Shown: in pieces, positions 1-8,120 of the stretch
Layout: every line of letters begins with the position of its first letter
Position numbering within the stretch: the first letter of the stretch is position 1
Origin: Candidatus Hodarchaeota archaeon
GTDB taxonomy: Archaea > Asgardarchaeota > Heimdallarchaeia > Hodarchaeales > Hodarchaeaceae
Reading direction: 5' to 3'
Length of the DNA: 36,072 nt
Assembly: GCA_016839785.1 (NCBI GenBank)
Contig: JAEOTQ010000017.1
Location: 1-36,072 of the forward strand
Program-made: the position numbers and the translations under genes
Notes under the pieces: generated by a model
What the model saw: only the letters and a program-made list of their open reading frames with translations
The model's database searches: none
What the model was told of the DNA's origin: nothing

Positions 1-462
1 CTATTTACAGATATTTATTTGATTCTCACAAAAATGCCGAATGGATTAAAAAATTATCGTTATCCAGTGCTGCAACTCGCTTTGAAAGGATTGCTGCTGC
101 TTGATCTTGTATACCTAGACCAAGATACCTGGTTTGCTAAAGAATCAGAAGAGGAATTACAGATAAGGATTAAAAACCTCGATGAATTTGTAGGGCAACA
201 GGAAGAAGAACTGGATTACGAAAATAATGTGAAAATTTTGATGGAAGCTAGTGTATGGCAGAAAGGAATTGTTTGCTTTGATCTGTTAATTACGAAATCC
301 ATTTATCTATCTACATTCTCACAGACTCATTTACCAGAAACAGTGAAAGTATCTACCTTAAATAAGAATAATTTTCAGCAGATAATGCTTTCTAGTTTAA
401 ATCAAGTGAGGTTTCTGGATGAACTCAGAGTTAAATCTCTTTCAGCCCTGCTAACAGCCTGA
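1..462 (+). CDS. C-terminal part of an unknown protein (5' end outside window)
   Basis: The reading frame is open to the first base of the window, so the gene begins upstream; the first TTG (19) and ATG (34) are probably internal codons. The visible 153 residues are soluble and mostly helical-looking, with a hydrophobic Leu-rich stretch (LKGLLLLDLVYLDQ) near the start and an acidic stretch after it (EEELQIRIKNLDEF, GQQEEELDYE). There is no cysteine cluster, membrane segment or recognisable catalytic motif. It ends at TGA 460-462, and reading past that gives only seven codons before TAA. It converges on TyrRS with a 13-base gap. I do not recognise the family; an all-helical (HEPN-like) domain is possible but unsupported. 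Confidence 0.6.
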   Translation, partial: LFTDIYLILTKMPNGLKNYRYPVLQLALKGLLLLDLVYLDQDTWFAKESEEELQIRIKNLDEFVGQQEEELDYENNVKILMEASVWQKGIVCFDLLITKSIYLSTFSQTHLPETVKVSTLNKNNFQQIMLSSLNQVRFLDELRVKSLSALLTA

Positions 463-475
463 AGATGTACCTTCT

Positions 476-1561
476 TTATCGAGTAACCTTAAATCCCATA
501 ACCACATCACGAAGTTCACTTAATTTAGAATTGGTATCAAATGTATTTCTCACAGGTTCAATAAGCTCATTTAAGTAATAAGCAACTCCGTTTTTTAAGT
601 CTGCAGCATGTAAATCTTTATTCAAATAGACTTGTTCCAATTCTTCATACGAGGTAAATTCTAGATCTCCACCAAATTTCTTGGGACGTTCAATCTTCAT
701 ACTCTCAAAACTTTCAAAGATGAAATATTTCGTGTATTCAAGAATAGGATTTTCTTCTACTCCTTCTGGACAATAAGATTTATTGATTTTTTTCTTGATT
801 TGGGATTTAGAATCAGTCATAAATATTGTGGCGTCAGGTTTGGATTTGGACATCTTCAGATCCATTACCCGATCCTCTAAACTATCATAAGACTCCTTAG
901 GGGTATTAAGACCCAATATCATATGATGAGAAATGACAACTGGTTTTGAGTTATACAATTTTGGTCCAACTTCTCTCGCTAACATATTAACCTTGCGCTG
1001 ATCCATTCCTAGTTGACAGACATCTAATGGATTTCCATCATCTAAATGGAAAATATCTGCACATTGCATACAAGGATATAATATCTGAGAGGCTTGTAAA
1101 GCTTCGGACTGACTACGACCCATGATTTGAGCAGTTCTTAAGATGCGTTTAAGAGTTGAATTTCGTGCAATTTGCATAACTTTCTTCCAATACTCATCAT
1201 CTTGGACAAGATCTGATGCCCAAATAAAATCTACATTTTTAAGATCCATTCCAGTTAATCGCCAAACCTCTATCAGGTATTTCCCAGTTGTTTGAATATT
1301 ATCCAAATTTCCTCCGAGTTTGTTGTTCGCCCAAGCATGCCAATCAGCCACCAACATTTTAAAGCGAGTTCCAGCCTTAATCATTTTATTAACGTTGATA
1401 GCACGTAGTACACCTTGTGCGATGTGAACTTGGCCACTTGGTTCAAATCCATCATAAGCTGTAAAGGTTTTCTTGTTGTTAAGTAATTTTTCTAACTCTT
1501 CCTCGGTTACAATCTCTTCTCCCACACTTTTCACAAGATTCATTCTTTCTTTAATTTCCAT
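476..1561 (-). CDS. tyrS: Tyrosyl-tRNA synthetase, archaeal/eukaryotic type
   Basis: Charges tRNA-Tyr with tyrosine in the cytoplasm. This is a class I synthetase: the HIGH-equivalent is SGQVHIAQG at about residues 42-50 and the KMSKS loop (LKMSKSKPD) is near residue 236. The order Rossmann core, short insertion, KMSKS, helical C-terminus and the length of about 361 residues fit the archaeal/eukaryotic form, which lacks the bacterial S4 domain. The conserved QLGMDQRK segment that contacts substrate is present. I chose ATG 1561; an in-frame TTG at 1573 would add four residues. A TATA element at 1593-1603 (minus strand) predicts transcription starting near 1571, so the mRNA has a leader of about 10 bases or none. 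It is convergent with the gene at 1-462. Confidence 0.95.
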   Translation of the reverse strand: MEIKERMNLVKSVGEEIVTEEELEKLLNNKKTFTAYDGFEPSGQVHIAQGVLRAINVNKMIKAGTRFKMLVADWHAWANNKLGGNLDNIQTTGKYLIEVWRLTGMDLKNVDFIWASDLVQDDEYWKKVMQIARNSTLKRILRTAQIMGRSQSEALQASQILYPCMQCADIFHLDDGNPLDVCQLGMDQRKVNMLAREVGPKLYNSKPVVISHHMILGLNTPKESYDSLEDRVMDLKMSKSKPDATIFMTDSKSQIKKKINKSYCPEGVEENPILEYTKYFIFESFESMKIERPKKFGGDLEFTSYEELEQVYLNKDLHAADLKNGVAYYLNELIEPVRNTFDTNSKLSELRDVVMGFKVTR

Positions 1562-1592
1562 TGTGTCCGCCAATTACTGTTTCAAGTTTTTG

Positions 1593-1603
1593 AATTTATA
1601 GAA
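1593..1603 (-). promoter_or_regulatory. TATA-box promoter of tyrS
   Basis: Read on the minus strand this is TTCTATAAATT, a good archaeal TATA element. Its centre lies about 37 bases upstream of ATG 1561, putting the predicted start of transcription near 1571 and giving an almost leaderless mRNA. Confidence 0.5.
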
Positions 1604-1662
1604 AACCTCTAGCGTAGTCTAAACAGAAAACGCTCTAATAGGTATTTTTTTTGAAGTGAAAC

Positions 1663-2448
1663 TTAACGCTTTTCTTGAGTGTCTTTCCAGCGATTGTTAC
1701 TGAATTTTTCTCCTCGATTTCTCAATTTTTTTGCTGGAAGACCAATCCAGACTTCATTAGGAGGAATACTTTGACCCTTTATAACACCCGATTTAGCACC
1801 AAGAATCGAATTATCACCAAATTCTACACCACAAGCTACTATACTATATGTGCCTACCATACAGTTTTTACCAATTTTTGTGGGACTTACAACGATCGAT
1901 GTACCTTCGTTTGCATGCCCAGTAACGACTGAATTATAACCGATGAATGAGTTATCTCCTATCTCAACTAATCCAGCGGTTTCAATATAGGTTCGAGTGG
2001 TAATGTAAACGTTTTTTCCTACTTTTAACCCATACAATCGCATCAATTGAGGAAATAGGAAAATTCCCCACACAAATGGAAGAGCTGTATATACTTTCAA
2101 CATGGATTTGAATATACCATCTGCAGCGATCCGTACAGCTATTAATCTTCCTAATGAGGAGTAACGGGGATAGATTCCAGGTTTAAGAATAAAAGGTAGA
2201 GTTAGTCGTACAACAATTTGCGAATGTACCACTCCAAAGAACAGTACAGTAAAGGAATAAGAAAGAAACAGATAAGACGGAGATAAAAGATAATGAATTA
2301 ACCCTAGATCAGAATTACTTATGAGAAAATAGATTAACCACCCTTCTGGAAAAAATGCAATTATTAGAACGACGCATGTGAGAGTAAAGTAGAGGATAAT
2401 GCGCAAATCATTCAGTACTGACATAATTATATTCTTTTGAATATTCAT
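1663..2448 (-). CDS. Membrane-anchored hexapeptide-repeat (left-handed beta-helix) acyltransferase
   Basis: The N-terminal third (about residues 10-130) has several hydrophobic membrane segments. The C-terminal half is a left-handed beta-helix with the usual [I/V]Gxxxx hexads: KVGKNVYI, VEIGDNSFIGYNSVV, KIGKNCMVGTYSIV, EFGDNSILGAKSGV, ending in the common VWIGLPAKKL. This layout resembles the C-terminal part of Pls/PosA-type non-ribosomal peptide synthetases and stand-alone membrane acetyltransferases that acylate small molecules or envelope sugars using acyl-CoA. Substrate unknown. The start may be ATG 2448 or ATG 2424 (MSVLNDL); an AATTATAAT element just upstream would make the second a leaderless start. 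It lies 89 bases upstream of tyrS on the same strand, with tyrS having its own promoter. Confidence 0.8.
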   Translation of the reverse strand: MNIQKNIIMSVLNDLRIILYFTLTCVVLIIAFFPEGWLIYFLISNSDLGLIHYLLSPSYLFLSYSFTVLFFGVVHSQIVVRLTLPFILKPGIYPRYSSLGRLIAVRIAADGIFKSMLKVYTALPFVWGIFLFPQLMRLYGLKVGKNVYITTRTYIETAGLVEIGDNSFIGYNSVVTGHANEGTSIVVSPTKIGKNCMVGTYSIVACGVEFGDNSILGAKSGVIKGQSIPPNEVWIGLPAKKLRNRGEKFSNNRWKDTQEKR

Positions 2449-2553
2449 TATAATTATTGAGATATTTCACTGATCATTTCACTTTTAAGCGAAATCATTT
2501 CTACGGGATTAAACTCTTCCAAATCTCGTCAAGAAAGGAGAAAAGAGCTTTAG

Positions 2554-3525
2554 CTATCGTTTTATTTTCCCAGGTAAATAGAAATTATACTTTCTCCCAA
2601 GCATTCTCGTCTGTAGATATCGATCCATCCTTCGTGCTGCTTGAAATATAACCCAGATCTGCCGATCCCCCAAAAATCCATTATAATATGCATCAACTTC
2701 TTTGAAACTTAGAGGCACTATTTCTAATTCAGGGACTTCATCTGAAAAAAAGTCATTGACCAATTTGATCAATTGAGGTATCAATTCAGCCTTCTGTTCC
2801 TTGTAGAAATTAGCTATGATATCAATAGTGACTAATCGAAAGTCGTAATATCGACCAACCACCTCTTCTAGAAATAAAGCTTCTAGTAACCATCTCAAAA
2901 AAGAAGGAGCGCTTTTCAAAAACAGAACTGGCTCCATTGCATCAATAGAGTTAATTCTAAATAACGGAGTGCTTGTATCGAGATAAAGTAATTCAATAGC
3001 TTCAGAAATACGGGGATTAGCAGGATCATAACCAACCACAGCCCAGTTTGAAATTTGTCCATCAATTCCGACCTGGATGTTCCGAGATCGTTGATTATAA
3101 AGCCAAATTTTTGATAATCTACGCATGATGACCTTTATTAGGGTAAAAATTTCCTCTTGACTTATTTGATGATGGATAATCGCATTACCAATTGACTGGG
3201 GATCAATTTTCTTTTGAGCACAGTAGAGAACTATTGAATCATCCTCTGATTTTAACCAACATGAATCCTCTAAAGGTACGTTTATTCCATTTTTGGTTAG
3301 AATTTTATGATAAAGATCATAGGCTTTGATATGTCGAGTTACCTGTTCTTCTGTATCAAATATTGGTAATCTTTTATACGCAATTGGCTCACTAGAGTGG
3401 ACAAATTCAAATACTAGACTGATCTCACCATATCCCAATATTTGTATTGGAACCTCTCCCCTTTCAGGATACAAAGTGTTAATAGAGTGCTCAAAATCAC
3501 GTATTTGGTTAATATCGATCTTCAT
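2554..3525 (-). CDS. Kinase-like protein of unknown function (possibly DUF6206)
   Basis: A soluble protein of 323 residues. The N-terminal part resembles the small lobe of a protein-kinase-like fold: a glycine-containing loop (ILGYGEISLVFEF) followed by AYKRLPIF, where the lysine sits where an ATP-binding lysine would. A middle helical region (IFTLIKVIMRRLSKIW) and QVGIDGQISNWAVVGYDP could stand in for the catalytic loop, but a canonical HRD or DFG motif is absent, so activity is uncertain. Length and pattern remind me of DUF6206, from memory only. Start ATG 3525 has a Shine-Dalgarno GAGGAT six bases upstream. It is 105 bases upstream of the acyltransferase on the same strand and may be co-transcribed with it. 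Confidence 0.7.
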   Translation of the reverse strand: MKIDINQIRDFEHSINTLYPERGEVPIQILGYGEISLVFEFVHSSEPIAYKRLPIFDTEEQVTRHIKAYDLYHKILTKNGINVPLEDSCWLKSEDDSIVLYCAQKKIDPQSIGNAIIHHQISQEEIFTLIKVIMRRLSKIWLYNQRSRNIQVGIDGQISNWAVVGYDPANPRISEAIELLYLDTSTPLFRINSIDAMEPVLFLKSAPSFLRWLLEALFLEEVVGRYYDFRLVTIDIIANFYKEQKAELIPQLIKLVNDFFSDEVPELEIVPLSFKEVDAYYNGFLGDRQIWVIFQAARRMDRYLQTRMLGRKYNFYLPGKIKR

Positions 3526-3659
3526 TCGGAATCCTCAACCATTTACAGTTAGTATTAGCTTAAAAGAATGGGTTTGTGATAAAAAGCTTTGGACGAGTAC
3601 AAGCATTCCTCAGAAATAGATCCAATAGATTGGATAAAACACATATTAGAAAACTAATT

Positions 3660-3668
3660 CTTTATAAT
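3660..3668 (+). promoter_or_regulatory. TATA-box promoter of the metallo-beta-lactamase-fold gene cluster
   Basis: CTTTATAAT lies about 38 bases upstream of ATG 3702, so transcription should start near 3690 with a leader of about 11 bases. This supports ATG 3702 over the longer upstream extension of the reading frame. Confidence 0.5.
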
Positions 3669-3701
3669 CCGTTAGAATTCTTCTATTTTTTGGGTTTTAT
3701 C

Positions 3702-4340
3702 ATGTCAACTCCAACAATAACGTACTTGGGACAATCCTGCTTTCTTTTAGATTTTGCATCTTCAAAAATTCTGATCGATCCTGGGAATAAGGCAAACGGA
3801 AGAATGAAAGGCGATATTGTTTACGCTACTCATAGACATGTGGATCATACTGCAGGAATCAACGAATTTTTGGAGTTTGATGAAGAATCTACAATTCTCA
3901 TAGGAAATAAGCAAGTCACGAAGAACTACGTCAAATGGGGAGACAGAGTAAAGACCATCGAAGACGGGGAGACAATGTCATTCGACAATTTTGACTTAGA
4001 ATTTATTAGTGCGAGACATGGCCTTTTTCAAGGAGAAAAAAACATAGGAATAATAATCAGTTTTCCATCTTTTAAATTTGGTCATCTTGGAGATGGCGTG
4101 TCTTTTGATGGATTTGCAGACAAAAAGGTAGATATGTTAGCAGTTCCGATCGCTGGAATCGTTACTGCCTCACCCAAACGTGCCATTAGGGAATTATCGA
4201 AATTTGAAGAACCTCCGCCTATTATTGTGCCAATACACTGGTTATTTAGATCTACCAAAGGATTCTGTAAAAAGTTGGAAAAAATATTCCCTCAAACTAA
4301 GTGCCTTATTCCAAAAAAAGGTGAAATATTATCTTATTGA
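3702..4340 (+). CDS. UlaG-like metallo-beta-lactamase-fold hydrolase
   Basis: A 212-residue protein of the metallo-beta-lactamase superfamily. The dinuclear metal motif HxHxDH is intact (THRHVDH, residues 43-49). Downstream ligands are likely SARHGLF near residue 107, GHLGDG near 128, and the late VPIHW near 180. The N-terminal TYLGQSCFLLDF followed by KILIDPG is typical of the UlaG/YycJ-like branch, which hydrolyses lactones and phosphodiesters. Substrate unknown. The frame extends upstream to 3576, but the TATA element at 3660-3668 lies inside that extension, so I start at ATG 3702. It is 15 bases ahead of the next gene, which happens to lie in the same frame beyond TGA 4338-4340. Confidence 0.85.
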   Translation: MSTPTITYLGQSCFLLDFASSKILIDPGNKANGRMKGDIVYATHRHVDHTAGINEFLEFDEESTILIGNKQVTKNYVKWGDRVKTIEDGETMSFDNFDLEFISARHGLFQGEKNIGIIISFPSFKFGHLGDGVSFDGFADKKVDMLAVPIAGIVTASPKRAIRELSKFEEPPPIIVPIHWLFRSTKGFCKKLEKIFPQTKCLIPKKGEILSY

Positions 4341-4355
4341 GCAGATGATGAAAAT

Positions 4356-5132
4356 ATGCACATACAAATAGTATTAAACGTATGGGAGAGTAAAGCTTTC
4401 ATTGCAAAAGCAATAATGAATCATCCTGAAATTAAGAAACATTTAACGACAGGAACCATTGCGATTGGTAGAGGTATAACTAACGCATTCATTCTTCGTG
4501 AATTTCTGACTGCTACTGGAAATTCTGGCTTTGATATCGATATTGAAAACTATGTCGCAGGGGTCATCGATGGATCACTATGGTTGTCAGATCCAAATAC
4601 TCGTACTCCAGAGGTTGTATTTCGTCAGGGTAAACCAGTGTTTGAGCCTATTGCTGACTCGGTTGAATCCTGTGATCTAATTATCAAAGGTGGAAACACG
4701 TTAGGGACGGATTGGGTTGCAGGAGTCCTTGTTGCACACCCACAAGGAGGAACTATAGGTTCTGTCTATTCAATAGCGCTTTCTAGAGGAATAAAAATCC
4801 TCGTACCGATCTCAATTCAAAAATCTATTCCTTTTGCTGTTACAGAGATTACACCTGAACTTGGTGGACAGAACAAAATAGATTTCGCAAGGGGATTGCC
4901 TGTAGGCTTGTTTCCGATTCTAGGCGGAGAAATCTTTTCAGAAATTGAGGCTATAGATGCAATTGCCACAGTCAATGTTTATCCCATTGGTGCAGGAGGA
5001 GTGTATAATGGCGCGGGAGCCTCTGTGTTCGAAATTTCAGGCCCTAGCTCTGAAGTAGAGAAAATAAAAAATTTATTTGAGGAGATAAAAGATACTAATC
5101 CGTTAAACGTTAATTTAAAACCACATAAATAA
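4356..5132 (+). CDS. Conserved protein of unknown function, glycine-rich alpha/beta fold
   Basis: A 258-residue soluble protein with no named function that I know. Glycine-rich loops alternate with hydrophobic strands: GTIAIGRGITNAFI near residue 33, DLIIKGGNTLGTDWVAGVLV near 107, AHPQGGTIGSVYS near 127, ARGLPVGLFPILGGEIFSEIEA near 180, and a glycine-rich GAGGVYNGAGAS near 214. I recall similar uncharacterised proteins in archaea and anaerobic bacteria with the same order of loops. The pattern suggests a nucleotide- or phosphosugar-binding Rossmann-like fold (NagB/RpiA/CoA-transferase-like is one possibility), but this is inference. It lies 15 bases after the hydrolase and 14 bases before the GH130 gene, so the three are probably one transcript and may share a carbohydrate-related task. 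Confidence 0.7.
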   Translation: MHIQIVLNVWESKAFIAKAIMNHPEIKKHLTTGTIAIGRGITNAFILREFLTATGNSGFDIDIENYVAGVIDGSLWLSDPNTRTPEVVFRQGKPVFEPIADSVESCDLIIKGGNTLGTDWVAGVLVAHPQGGTIGSVYSIALSRGIKILVPISIQKSIPFAVTEITPELGGQNKIDFARGLPVGLFPILGGEIFSEIEAIDAIATVNVYPIGAGGVYNGAGASVFEISGPSSEVEKIKNLFEEIKDTNPLNVNLKPHK

Positions 5133-5146
5133 ATGCGGGAATTCTA

Positions 5147-6085
5147 ATGAGGAAGAAAGACATAGTTCAACGATATGAAAAGAACCCCATTCTTACCAAA
5201 CAAGATATTCCATATCAAGTTGAAACTGTACATAATGCTGGGGTTACAAAATTTGAAAATAAGTATATTATGATCTTTCGGTCTCATTTAAGAACAGGAA
5301 GATCAATTATCGGGTTAGCTGAAAGTATTAATGGTTATGATTTTGTAGTAAGGAATACCCCATTTATGATACCATCAGAAGAACCGTATTTCAAAGATTA
5401 TGAGCAATATGGGGTTGAAGATCCAAGAATTACAAAAATCGATGACTCCTACTACATCACATATTCCGCATATTCTAAATTTGGAGTAAGGATCGGCCTA
5501 GCCAAGACAGTCGATTTTCAAGAGGTATCTCGAATCGCTTTTATTACTCAAGCAGATTATCGTAATACCGTTATATTTCCAGAAAAAATCAATAATGAAT
5601 ACGTAAAACTAGATAGACCCCATTCTGATATTAGTCCTTGGAGCATATGGATAAGTTACTCTCCAGACCTTATCCACTGGGGAAAATCGAAAGTCATAAT
5701 GAAACCCGTCAAATATCACTGGGATGAAATGAAAATCGGAGCAGGAGCTCCTCCAATCAAAACTGAGAGGGGATGGCTTAATATTTATCATGGAGTATTT
5801 CCGACAATGGATGGGTCTGTTTATCGGTTGGGGGTTGCATTACATGACTTGGAGGATCCATCAAATCTACTTGGTGTTGGTGATGAATGGATATTGCAGC
5901 CAGAAGATCCATGGGAAATAACAGGGTATGTACATAATGTTGTTTTCACATGCGGAGCTGTACCTGAACCTAATGGAGATGTAAAAATTTATTGGGGGGG
6001 TGCTGATACAGTTATGTGTGTAGGTACTGCAAATATTGACACGTTAGTAGATTTATGCTTATCAAACTCACGAGATCCATATTAG
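5147..6085 (+). CDS. GH130-family glycoside phosphorylase (beta-mannoside phosphorylase type)
   Basis: GH130 enzymes split beta-mannosides with phosphate, releasing mannose 1-phosphate. The five-bladed propeller signatures are visible: KNPILT near residue 13, GVTKFENKYIMIFRS near 33, GVEDPRITKIDDSYYITYSAYS near 87, LDRPHSDISPWSIWISYSPD near 153, and KIGAGAPPIKTERGWLNIYHG near 200. No signal peptide, so it works in the cytoplasm. Its 312 residues match the compact GH130 subfamilies. GH130 also contains beta-1,2-mannosidases; I cannot fix the linkage or assign phosphorolysis rather than hydrolysis from sequence alone. A GGGA Shine-Dalgarno precedes ATG 5147. A HAD phosphatase/phosphoglucomutase-like gene converges on it seven bases away, which fits but does not prove joint sugar-phosphate metabolism. 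Confidence 0.88.
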   Translation: MRKKDIVQRYEKNPILTKQDIPYQVETVHNAGVTKFENKYIMIFRSHLRTGRSIIGLAESINGYDFVVRNTPFMIPSEEPYFKDYEQYGVEDPRITKIDDSYYITYSAYSKFGVRIGLAKTVDFQEVSRIAFITQADYRNTVIFPEKINNEYVKLDRPHSDISPWSIWISYSPDLIHWGKSKVIMKPVKYHWDEMKIGAGAPPIKTERGWLNIYHGVFPTMDGSVYRLGVALHDLEDPSNLLGVGDEWILQPEDPWEITGYVHNVVFTCGAVPEPNGDVKIYWGGADTVMCVGTANIDTLVDLCLSNSRDPY

Positions 6086-6092
6086 ATGAAGA

Positions 6093-6773
6093 TTAGGCGA
6101 AATCAGATAGATTTAGTTCGTTGAATGTCTCAATTATTTGATCGGAATCCTGAAGTCTACTTCTTCCAAATGATGTTGTAATTGCGATAACATACATCCC
6201 TGCATTCTTCGCAGCAGTAATACCAGCAGGTGTATCCTCAATTGCTATACATTTTGAAGGGGGAACATCTAATTTGTCAGCTGCTCTCAGAAAAATATCA
6301 GGAAAAGGCTTACTTCTAACACCTCTTTCTGCTCCTGATAAAAAATCAAAAGAATTTTCCAAGGATACTTGTTTTAAGTTAAATCGTATTTTTCTAATGG
6401 AACCAGACGATGCAACGGCAATTTTCCATTTTAAGTTTCGAGCCTGATCAATAATAGTGTCAATTCCAGGAATTTTTGCCAATTTGTCAGCTGCAATCTC
6501 AAGATAGACTTGATCTTTTAACTTGATCAAAAATTCAATCTTCTTTTCTGTCCCAACGAGATTGAACTTGTTAAAATAGTGTTTTACAGACTCTCGTGAA
6601 GTACCGCCCATGATAGCATCATAATCTGTCCCGATGTCGACATTATATTCTTGATCAAAAACAACATTCCAAGCTCCGCAACTTAACGGCTCTGAATCGA
6701 CGATTACCCCATCACAATCAAGTATAAGAGCAGAGATAGGTTTATTGAAGCCTTGGACTATATTACTATCCAT
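6093..6773 (-). CDS. HAD-family hydrolase, beta-phosphoglucomutase-like
   Basis: A cytoplasmic HAD subfamily IA phosphatase or phosphomutase of 226 residues. Motif I is LILDCDGVIVDSE (residues 17-29, nucleophile Asp followed by the general acid Asp), motif II is VASSGS near 119, motif III lysine is in RSKPFPDIF near 152, and motif IV is IAIEDTPAGI near 175. The cap after motif I (MGGTSRESVKHYF) is of the helical beta-phosphoglucomutase kind. Related enzymes isomerise beta-glucose 1-phosphate or remove phosphate from sugar phosphates; substrate is unproven. It sits 16 bases downstream of the aminotransferase on the same strand, so it is probably the last gene of that transcript. Confidence 0.85.
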   Translation of the reverse strand: MDSNIVQGFNKPISALILDCDGVIVDSEPLSCGAWNVVFDQEYNVDIGTDYDAIMGGTSRESVKHYFNKFNLVGTEKKIEFLIKLKDQVYLEIAADKLAKIPGIDTIIDQARNLKWKIAVASSGSIRKIRFNLKQVSLENSFDFLSGAERGVRSKPFPDIFLRAADKLDVPPSKCIAIEDTPAGITAAKNAGMYVIAITTSFGRSRLQDSDQIIETFNELNLSDFA

Positions 6774-6789
6774 ATTAATGGACCAATAT

Positions 6790-8070
6790 TCAGAGGTTCA
6801 TTAATGCTGCGGTTAACCGTTCTAGTAACTCTTCAATTTCATTTTCACTAATTATCAGAGGAGGTAAAAATTTACTCGTCGCCTTATTATTCCCACAATA
6901 ATCACAAAAAACCCCATTTCTAACTGAACTTAATACAAAGTGTAGTGATGTAAACTCATCAATGAATTCTACCCCCCACATTAATCCCCTCCCTCTTACA
7001 TCAATTATTTTATCAGAAAACTCATTTTTTAGCTTGAGTAACCCCTTTCCAAACAAACTTCCTACTTTAGTTATATGGGCCAAGAATGAAGAATCTGATA
7101 TAATTCCCAACATTCTTCGAGTTACATAACAGCCCAATTCCGACCCTCCAGTGGTAGAAATATGGAGAAATGGATCTCCTTCAAATACTGATTCTAATTC
7201 GGGTTTATAACTAGTGGTTGAGAGAGGATAGACCCCTGAACTCATTCCTTTAGCTAAGACTATTATATCAGGAACTACTTTTTCTTTAGGATAGAGACCT
7301 CCGTATATCCCCCACAATTCCCCCGTTCGTCCAAGTCCTGTTTGTACTTCATCCGCAATCATTACCACGTTGTTTTCATCACACAATTCTCGGACTTCTG
7401 CAAAGTAACCTTCGGGAGGAATTAGTATCCCTCCTGTTGCAGGAATTGTTTCAAACAACACACATGCCGTGTCTTCATTAATAGATTTTTTTAAGGCATC
7501 AGGATCTGCAAATGGTATTTGAACAAAGTCAGGTGAGTCCCAGAAGAATGGATCCTTGAAACTTGGAGCAGAAGCTCCAAGAGCAAATCCAGTGACGCCA
7601 TGATACGCCCGTTTAGCAGATATTATCTTCTTTCGTTTTGTATAAGCTCTGGATAATTTAATTGCGAGATCTATTGCTTCACCGCCTCCTACGGAAAACA
7701 TAGTTTTCGAAATAGTTCCAGGTAAAAGGTCTGCTAATTGCTTTGCCAATAACGCCCTCTGTTCGCTTAATAAATGATGATCCCCAATATCAAGGCCTAA
7801 ATCTAATCCCTTCTTCAATGTTCTATCGATTTCAGGATGATGATGACCCAAATTGAAAACTCCCCCACTTGTATGACAATCTATTAATTCTAATGGTCTA
7901 TTCCCTCCCTGTCCTTCGAGCATATGAATCTTAATGCCTTCACGTTTAGCTTGGATCACACCCAAGCCAATTTGTTTAAAAAACGAAGCTTTTGGTTCAG
8001 AGACATACTTAGCATACAGGTCTACTAAAGAATCTTGATCTTTCGTTCCAAACACCTTGTCAAATTGCAT
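6790..8070 (-). CDS. Class III PLP-dependent aminotransferase
   Basis: A fold-type I aminotransferase of 426 residues, related to 4-aminobutyrate and acetylornithine transaminases. Seen in sequence: DCHTSGGVFNLGHHHPE near residue 64, SVGGGEAIDLAIKLSR at 126-141 (cofactor phosphate site), AYHGVTG at 155-161, IADEVQTGLGRTG at 238-250 with the pyridine-binding Asp240, and the Schiff-base lysine in LAKGMSSG (Lys274). Donor and acceptor cannot be fixed; GABA, ornithine-type or diamine substrates are all plausible. A CxxC-like CDYCGN near residue 391 is unusual and might bind a metal. ATG 8070 follows a TATA element at 8097-8108. TGA 6790-6792 is followed within five codons by TAA, a normal end. 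Confidence 0.9.
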   Translation of the reverse strand: MQFDKVFGTKDQDSLVDLYAKYVSEPKASFFKQIGLGVIQAKREGIKIHMLEGQGGNRPLELIDCHTSGGVFNLGHHHPEIDRTLKKGLDLGLDIGDHHLLSEQRALLAKQLADLLPGTISKTMFSVGGGEAIDLAIKLSRAYTKRKKIISAKRAYHGVTGFALGASAPSFKDPFFWDSPDFVQIPFADPDALKKSINEDTACVLFETIPATGGILIPPEGYFAEVRELCDENNVVMIADEVQTGLGRTGELWGIYGGLYPKEKVVPDIIVLAKGMSSGVYPLSTTSYKPELESVFEGDPFLHISTTGGSELGCYVTRRMLGIISDSSFLAHITKVGSLFGKGLLKLKNEFSDKIIDVRGRGLMWGVEFIDEFTSLHFVLSSVRNGVFCDYCGNNKATSKFLPPLIISENEIEELLERLTAALMNL

Positions 8071-8096
8071 AGAACTTTGATATAACGCTTCAGAAT

Positions 8097-8108
8097 AAAA
8101 ATATATTG
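8097..8108 (-). promoter_or_regulatory. TATA-box promoter of the aminotransferase-HAD operon
   Basis: On the minus strand this reads CAATATATTTTT. Its centre is about 32 bases upstream of ATG 8070, predicting a leader of only a few bases. Confidence 0.45.
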
Positions 8109-8120
8109 GGGTTACCAGGA

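Noticed and set aside
1643..1653. T-run near 1645 as a terminator
   Set aside because: On the plus strand no gene reads into it, and on the minus strand it is an A-run, so it cannot terminate the acyltransferase gene.
4338..4358. TGA between the metallo-beta-lactamase-fold gene and the unknown gene is in frame, so readthrough would fuse them
   Set aside because: Both proteins have natural family-like ends and starts on either side, and a shared frame occurs by chance one time in three. This is a normal gene junction, not a third interruption.
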